Positions 38,543 to 42,694 of a DNA stretch of 42,694 bases are shown here, in pieces (positions within the stretch are counted from its first letter, which is position 1; each line of letters starts with the position of its first letter). The notes under the pieces were generated by a model. It saw only the letters and a list, made by a program, of their open reading frames with translations. It made no database searches and was not told the origin of the DNA. A program made the translations under genes and the position numbers. Origin of the DNA: Myxococcaceae bacterium (GTDB lineage Bacteria > Myxococcota > Myxococcia > Myxococcales > Myxococcaceae); NCBI GenBank assembly GCA_003818285.1, contig RPRB01000022.1:1-42694 (forward strand), given 5' to 3'.

Positions 38543-39010
38543 ATGCCCGAAGCGCATCTGACACCGGAGGATGCGAACCGCCGGAGCTGGGCCATCCTCA
38601 TCGCCCGCCTGATCCTGGCGTTGATCTTCTTCATGGCCGGCGCGTGGAAGGTCTTCGGCCTCGGTCCCCTGGAACACGCGCGCCGGCTCTTCGTCGAGCC
38701 CTACGCGCGGACGTTCCTTCCGACGTGGGCTCTCTGGGCGACCGGGACCGCCGTTCCGTTCGTGGAGCTCGTCGCCGGGGCGCTGCTCCTGGTGGGGTAC
38801 CGGAGCCGGGAGGCGCTGCTGGCGCTCGGCGGCGTCCTGGTTCTGGTCACCTTCGGCCATCTGCTGGCCGAACCGCTCTACGAGTTCCACACCCACGTCA
38901 TTCCGCGAGCCGCGCTGCTGCTCTTCGTGCTGGTGATGCCCGCCGAGCAGGATCGCTTCTCCGTCGATGCCTGGTGGCGGGTGCGGCGCAGGGTCGGCCG
39001 ATCGGCGTGA
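38543..39010 (+). CDS. DoxX-family membrane protein
   Basis: A 155-residue inner-membrane protein with four helices. Helix 1 is WAILIARLILALIFFMAGAWKVFGLGP, with the DoxX-typical G-x-x-K start, followed by TWALWATGTAVPFVELVAGALLLVGY, LLALGGVLVLVTFGHLL and IPRAALLLFVLVMP. DoxX proteins are thought to interact with oxidoreductases, but the function here is unknown. ATG 38543 has GAGG five bases upstream. It converges with the hydrolase-LuxR gene, six bases apart. It is 50 bp from the amidohydrolase stop and may share its message. Confidence 0.88.
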   Translation: MPEAHLTPEDANRRSWAILIARLILALIFFMAGAWKVFGLGPLEHARRLFVEPYARTFLPTWALWATGTAVPFVELVAGALLLVGYRSREALLALGGVLVLVTFGHLLAEPLYEFHTHVIPRAALLLFVLVMPAEQDRFSVDAWWRVRRRVGRSA

Positions 39011-39016
39011 GATTCC

Positions 39017-40093
39017 CTACGACGCTCCGAATCCCCGGTCCCTGGCAAAGACGATCGCCTGAGCCCGGGTCCAGACGCCCAGCTTGTCGAACAGGTTGGA
39101 GAGGTGGTTCCGGACCGTCTTCTCGCTGAGGGAGAGTCGTTCTGCGATGTCGGCGTTGCCCAGGCCCTCGGTGAGGAGGGTCAGCACCTCGCGCTCGCGC
39201 CCCGTCAGCTTGCGGAAGATCGGGTCCTCCCCCACGGTCCGCCCCAGGCCGGTGAACTCCAGGGCGGCGCTGCGGAAACGTTCCCAGGCCGGTTCGGCCT
39301 CCAGGAGAATGTGGTTGCTCGAGTCCAGCTCGACGAACTCGGCCCCCGGAATCGCCGAGGCGATGAGGCGACCCTCGGCCAGGGGAACCACCTGATCGTT
39401 CCGGGCGTGAACCACCAGCGTCGGGGCCCGGACCCGCTCCAGCACGTCGACGACGTCGACCTTGCCCCGCGCCTCCATCAGCTCCGCGGCGATCTTCGGG
39501 GAGGTGGTCTTCCGGCACAGCTCGTTGAACCAGTTCATCTGCTCCTCCGTCGCTCCGGGGACGAAGCGGGAGGTGAAGATCTGCCGGAAGGCCGGGTTCT
39601 CCTCTCCCCAGCCGAAGCGGACCAGATCGGTGATCGCCTGATAGGTCCGCAGGGCATCCGGGTCCCCTCGCCTGGACCAGCCGCGGGCATAGCCCCCGTA
39701 GATCAGCAGGTGCGAGACCCGGTCCGGGTGACGGGCGGCGAATGACACCGCGGCGACCGTTCCATGGGAGATCCCCAGCAGGGCGAACCGCTCTCGCGGG
39801 GCGACGGCCGCCACCAACGCCTCCAGGTCTACGAGCCACCGATCCGGAGACAGGTCCCCCACGCTGCGGTCGCTCATCCCGCACCCGCGCTCGTCGTACC
39901 GAACGAGCCGGAAGTGGCTGGAGAAGAAGCGAAGCCAGTGGCCCCACAGCGGGCTCTCCCATTCGTACTCGAGATGGGTGAGCCAGTTGGCGGCCTTCAC
40001 CAGCAAGGGGCCGGCGGAAGCGTCCGCCCAGGCCAGCTGCACTCCGTCAGTGGTGCGGAGGTAGTGAATGCGCTGTCGCGGCCGCTTTTCCAA
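39017..40093 (-). CDS. alpha/beta-hydrolase fused to LuxR-type DNA-binding domain
   Basis: A 358-residue fusion. Residues 10-280 form an alpha/beta-hydrolase with nucleophile S109 in ALLGISHGTVA, acid D233 in HARNDQVVP and H261 in DSSNHILLE, so the triad looks complete. Residues 295-350 are a LuxR/FixJ HTH (KLTGREREVLTLLTEGLGNADIAERLSLSEKTVRNHLSNLFDKL). The start codon is TTG at 40093, with an AGGGGG tract a few bases upstream; no in-frame ATG lies near the N-terminus. It is divergent from the diiron gene across a 133-bp region with dyads, suggesting that it controls that gene, perhaps sensing an ester or lactone ligand. The last point is inference. Confidence 0.9.
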   Translation of the reverse strand: MEKRPRQRIHYLRTTDGVQLAWADASAGPLLVKAANWLTHLEYEWESPLWGHWLRFFSSHFRLVRYDERGCGMSDRSVGDLSPDRWLVDLEALVAAVAPRERFALLGISHGTVAAVSFAARHPDRVSHLLIYGGYARGWSRRGDPDALRTYQAITDLVRFGWGEENPAFRQIFTSRFVPGATEEQMNWFNELCRKTTSPKIAAELMEARGKVDVVDVLERVRAPTLVVHARNDQVVPLAEGRLIASAIPGAEFVELDSSNHILLEAEPAWERFRSAALEFTGLGRTVGEDPIFRKLTGREREVLTLLTEGLGNADIAERLSLSEKTVRNHLSNLFDKLGVWTRAQAIVFARDRGFGAS

Positions 40094-40100
40094 GAAACCC

Positions 40101-40170
40101 CCTGTCCCTCGCGAGAGTCGGGACGATTGTCCCGCGATCCGCGGGCGAAATCAGCTCCACCCGGGACAGG
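40101..40170. promoter_or_regulatory. nested GGGAC/GTCCC dyads between divergent genes
   Basis: CCTGTCCC (40101-40108) is the reverse complement of GGGACAGG (40163-40170). Between them, CGGGAC (40119-40124) and GTCCCG (40129-40134) form a tight dyad around GATT. The left copy lies eight bases upstream of the TTG start of the hydrolase-LuxR gene. The arrangement fits a regulator-binding region shared by two divergent genes; which protein binds is not known. Confidence 0.5.
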
Positions 40171-40226
40171 ACTCCCATGGTGAAGGCCAGCCCTCCCACG
40201 CATCGTTCTCTCCAGGAGGACACACC

Positions 40227-41141
40227 ATGCTGAGCCACACGTACGACTACCCATCCATTCTGGAGACGTCACAGCGGATCAACTGGAAGCTCGAGGACGT
40301 CATCGGCGGACGGACCTTCGACTTTTCCCGCCCGTTCCTGCCCGATTCGCTCGCCGGGGTCGCCGGGATCCGCTGCCTCGACGACAAGGAGAAGCTCAAG
40401 CTCAATCACATCCGCGGCTTCACCTACCTGTCCCTGTTCGGCCTCGTGGAGGAATACATCGTCCCCTCGGTGCTCGACCACGTTCGCGGCGGGGTACACG
40501 AGGGGCAGGAGCGAAGGGCTCTTCTTCGCTTCGCCGAGGAGGAAGCGAAGCACATCGAGCTCTTCCGGTGGTTCGTCCGGGAGTTCAAGTCCGGTTTCGA
40601 CACTGAATGCGGTGTGATCGGTCCAGCCAGTGAGATCGCTTCGGCCATCCTGGCGCACTGCCCGCTGGGCGTGTTCCTGACCACCCTGCACATCGAGTGG
40701 TTCACCCAGAAGCACTACGTGGAATCGGTGAAGGACAACGCCGCCGAGCACCTCGACGCGCTCTTCTGCAGCCTCCTCAAGCATCACTGGATGGAGGAGA
40801 GTCAGCACGCCAAGCTCGACACTCTGATCGTCGACGAGATCGCCAGCACCCTCGGGCGGAAGGAGATCGAGAAGGGGATCGACGACTACATGGACATCGG
40901 CAAGCTCCTCGACGGAGGACTGCAAGCCCAGGTCCGCATGGATCTGGAAAGCCTGCAGAAGGCGATCGGGCGCGTGCTCGGGCCCGCGGAACGGGCGGAG
41001 ATCGAGGCAGCACAGCTGAAGAGCTACCGCTGGACGTTCCTGCTCAGCGGGATGACTCACCCCAACTTCGACCGCAGCCTCCGCGAGCTGAGCGTCGACG
41101 GACACCGGCGGGTCGGAGAGCTGGCCAGGGCCATCGCCTGA
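40227..41141 (+). CDS. ferritin-like diiron protein
   Basis: A 304-residue helical protein with the full four-helix diiron pattern: E75/E76, E106-x-x-H109 in EEEAKH, E157 in HIEW and E191-x-x-H194 in MEESQH. This is the layout of AurF-type diiron oxygenases and related ferritin-like enzymes, but sequence alone does not tell oxygenase, N-oxygenase or desaturase. No signal peptide. ATG 40227 follows AGGAGG eight bases upstream, the best Shine-Dalgarno in the region. The frame open to 40068 is only extension. It is divergent from the hydrolase-LuxR gene and 148 bp upstream of the secreted amidohydrolase. Confidence 0.85.
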   Translation: MLSHTYDYPSILETSQRINWKLEDVIGGRTFDFSRPFLPDSLAGVAGIRCLDDKEKLKLNHIRGFTYLSLFGLVEEYIVPSVLDHVRGGVHEGQERRALLRFAEEEAKHIELFRWFVREFKSGFDTECGVIGPASEIASAILAHCPLGVFLTTLHIEWFTQKHYVESVKDNAAEHLDALFCSLLKHHWMEESQHAKLDTLIVDEIASTLGRKEIEKGIDDYMDIGKLLDGGLQAQVRMDLESLQKAIGRVLGPAERAEIEAAQLKSYRWTFLLSGMTHPNFDRSLRELSVDGHRRVGELARAIA

Positions 41142-41289
41142 GGCGGGTGCGGCCCTCGGCGCCTGTCACACCGGGCGCCAGCGGACGCATCACCTGCGTG
41201 AAGCTTCCCGTCAGCCCCGACCGGACCCCTTGCTCGAGACCCGGGCGCGGACGGACCCTGGCGCTGGGTCCTCGGCAAGGGGTTCCGAC

Positions 41290-42291
41290 ATGAAACTCCC
41301 CTCCGTCATCATTCTGTCTTTCGCTGCAAGCGCAGTGAACGCCCAGGAGCCGATCATCGATGCGCACGTGCACGCTTCGGAGATTGCGTCGTTCGCGGCT
41401 CTGGCCAGGCCACCGCCGATTCCGCACTGCATTCCGATGACCGACTATCCGGTTCCATCCTCCGGCAAGGACTGGCCCGCGATCTTCAAGTCGGGAAAGC
41501 CTCCTTGCCGCGCAACGTGGTCGCCGGCGACGGACGACGAGGTGCGCGAACGGTCGCTCGCAATCATGAAGCGTCGCAACATCTACGGCGTGGTGAGCGG
41601 CTCGCACGTCGCTCGCTGGCACGCTGTCGCACCCGAGCGAGTCATCCGGAGTCTCGGCTTCGGCGGCCCCGGCGCGATGTCCGTCGACTCGATGCGCAAG
41701 GAATTCAAGGAGGGCCGGTTCGCCGTCCTCGGCGAAGTCACCACGCAGTACAGCGGCCTGAGTCCGGACGACCCTTCACTCGCCCCGTACTGGGCGCTGG
41801 CGGAAGAGCTCGACGTCCCCGTCGGCATCCACATCGGCACTGGACCTGTGGGAGCGCCCTATCTGCGTTTCGATCGTTACCGCGCCCGCCTGCACAGCCC
41901 ACTCGGTCTCGAGGAGGTGCTCGTTCGAAATCCCGGGCTTCGCGTCTACATCATGCATGCCGCCTGGCCGATGATCGATGACCTGCTCGCAGTTCTCTGG
42001 ACTCATCCACAGGTCTACGTCGATCTCGGAGCAATCAATTGGGCCCTGCCCCGCGCCGAGTTTCATCGCTACCTGCAGCGGATCGTCGAGGCGGGGTTCG
42101 GGAAGCGCGTTCTCTTCGGCTCCGATCAGATGATCTGGCCGGAGACGATGGAGATGGCGATCGAGGCCATCGAGTCGGCGACCTTCCTCACCGCGGAGCA
42201 ACGTCGCGACATCTTCTTCAACAACGGCGCGCGCTTCTTCCGCTTGTCACCTGAGCGCATCGCCGCGATGCGGGGCAAGAAGCCGAACTGA
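41290..42291 (+). CDS. secreted amidohydrolase (COG2159-like)
   Basis: A 333-residue protein. MKLPSVIILSFAASAVNA is a signal peptide with a plausible cleavage after NA. The mature TIM-barrel shows H26 and H28 in IIDAHVHAS, H in VGIHIGTGPV, H in IMHAAWPM and D in FGSDQMIWPE, the metal-binding pattern of amidohydrolase-2 (decarboxylase or hydrolase) family members. Export is unusual for this family. ATG 41290 has AAGGGG eight bases upstream. Codon use is less GC-biased than its upstream neighbours, as in the 37077-38492 gene. It sits between the diiron gene and a truncated esterase on the opposite strand. Confidence 0.9.
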   Translation: MKLPSVIILSFAASAVNAQEPIIDAHVHASEIASFAALARPPPIPHCIPMTDYPVPSSGKDWPAIFKSGKPPCRATWSPATDDEVRERSLAIMKRRNIYGVVSGSHVARWHAVAPERVIRSLGFGGPGAMSVDSMRKEFKEGRFAVLGEVTTQYSGLSPDDPSLAPYWALAEELDVPVGIHIGTGPVGAPYLRFDRYRARLHSPLGLEEVLVRNPGLRVYIMHAAWPMIDDLLAVLWTHPQVYVDLGAINWALPRAEFHRYLQRIVEAGFGKRVLFGSDQMIWPETMEMAIEAIESATFLTAEQRRDIFFNNGARFFRLSPERIAAMRGKKPN

Positions 42292-42339
42292 GCTTCGCAA
42301 GCGCGGCTGGGCCCTGCCGGAAGCGCGCTCGCCTTGCCC

Positions 42340-42694
42340 TCACGCGTGCCGACGGATGAAGGCGCCGGCATTGGCGAGAGCTTCACGCCCGGGTGCCAGC
42401 CGCGCATTCCACACCGGCCACGCGTGGATCATGTGCGGCCAGATCTCCAGCGTGACCGGCACGTCGGCGGCACCGGCCGCAGACGCGAATCGGGTGGCGT
42501 CGGCGAGCAGTGTCTCGGCCGAACCGACCTGGATGAGCAACGGCGGCAGCCCGGAGAGGTTCGCGTAGAGCGGCGAGACCCGCGGGCCTCTCGGGTCCAT
42601 CCCCTTCGGCAGGTAAGCGGAGGCGAGCTCTCGAAGGTAATCCTCGTGAACGAGCGGGTCCGTCGCAGCCTTGGTCGCCAGCGTCGATCCCGAG
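42340..42694 (-). CDS. HSL-type alpha/beta-hydrolase, C-terminal part
   Basis: The gene runs off the right edge; 117 residues plus the stop are visible. DPLVHEDYLRELASAYLP and SPLYANLSGLPPLLIQVGSAETLLADATRFA match the hormone-sensitive-lipase/acetyl-hydrolase family, with the catalytic Asp region near ETLLAD. The catalytic His is in WPHMIHAWPVW. The nucleophile Ser and oxyanion HGG lie outside the window. It is convergent with the amidohydrolase, 48 bp apart. Substrates are probably short-chain esters, by family. Confidence 0.85.
   Translation of the reverse strand, partial: SGSTLATKAATDPLVHEDYLRELASAYLPKGMDPRGPRVSPLYANLSGLPPLLIQVGSAETLLADATRFASAAGAADVPVTLEIWPHMIHAWPVWNARLAPGREALANAGAFIRRHA

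Noticed and set aside
41185-41205. The gap after the diiron gene can be read as ITCVK, like the LarA-like protein's C-terminus
   Set aside because: Only about 17 bases match and the surrounding sequence does not align, so a gene remnant is not supported.

Overview
The window is GC-rich (roughly 70 percent), densely coded DNA. Most neighbouring same-strand genes are packed into ATGA- or GTGA-overlapping operons. I saw no tRNA, rRNA, CRISPR array, transposase or phage gene. Several features together suggest a member of the Myxococcota or a related former deltaproteobacterium: a ferrochelatase with an internal cysteine cluster, a GldA/GldF/GldG/DUF4340 exporter cassette, a TreY-GlgX pair, a SWIB protein with a lysine-rich tail and multiple two-component systems. 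This placement is inference; no rRNA marker is present.

Layout. Positions 1-72 hold the last codons of an unidentified gene. 91-4302: a GH63-like glucosidase, a divergent YedA-type exporter and a small secreted protein. 4473-6880: an OmpR-type regulator and a histidine kinase with an unusual proline-rich sensor region. 6971-7906: a secreted protein of unknown function. 7907-8601: the only long non-coding stretch, with hairpins and a terminator-like element. 8602-11567: an M1 metallopeptidase coupled to a membrane protein. 11699-12025: an XRE regulator. 11997-14721: a Cpx-like envelope-stress operon (Spy/CpxP-like protein, 67-aa membrane protein, response regulator, kinase). 14855-19483: a four-gene ABC exporter/GldG operon. 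19542-23439: housekeeping genes (TIGR01777 epimerase, Sua5-type tRNA modification enzyme, ferrochelatase, ApaG).

23646-29825 carries TerC, GlgX and TreY, which with the GH63 protein at the left edge point to alpha-glucan and trehalose metabolism; TreZ is not in the window. 29983-33252 holds a LysM/C39-like protease, the SWIB protein and a translationally coupled epimerase/HAD-phosphatase pair behind a repeat-rich leader. 33322-42694 is more accessory in character: a secreted carboxymuconolactone-decarboxylase-like protein, a YwqK/MORN-type secreted protein, a large LarA homolog, a lipoprotein amidohydrolase, DoxX, an alpha/beta-hydrolase fused to a LuxR DNA-binding domain, a divergent ferritin-like diiron protein, a second secreted amidohydrolase and a truncated HSL-type esterase.

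The best candidate for an undescribed system is the divergent hydrolase-LuxR / diiron-protein pair (39017-41141), whose 133-bp shared upstream region contains nested GGGAC/GTCCC dyads. Second is the structured non-coding region at 7907-8601.
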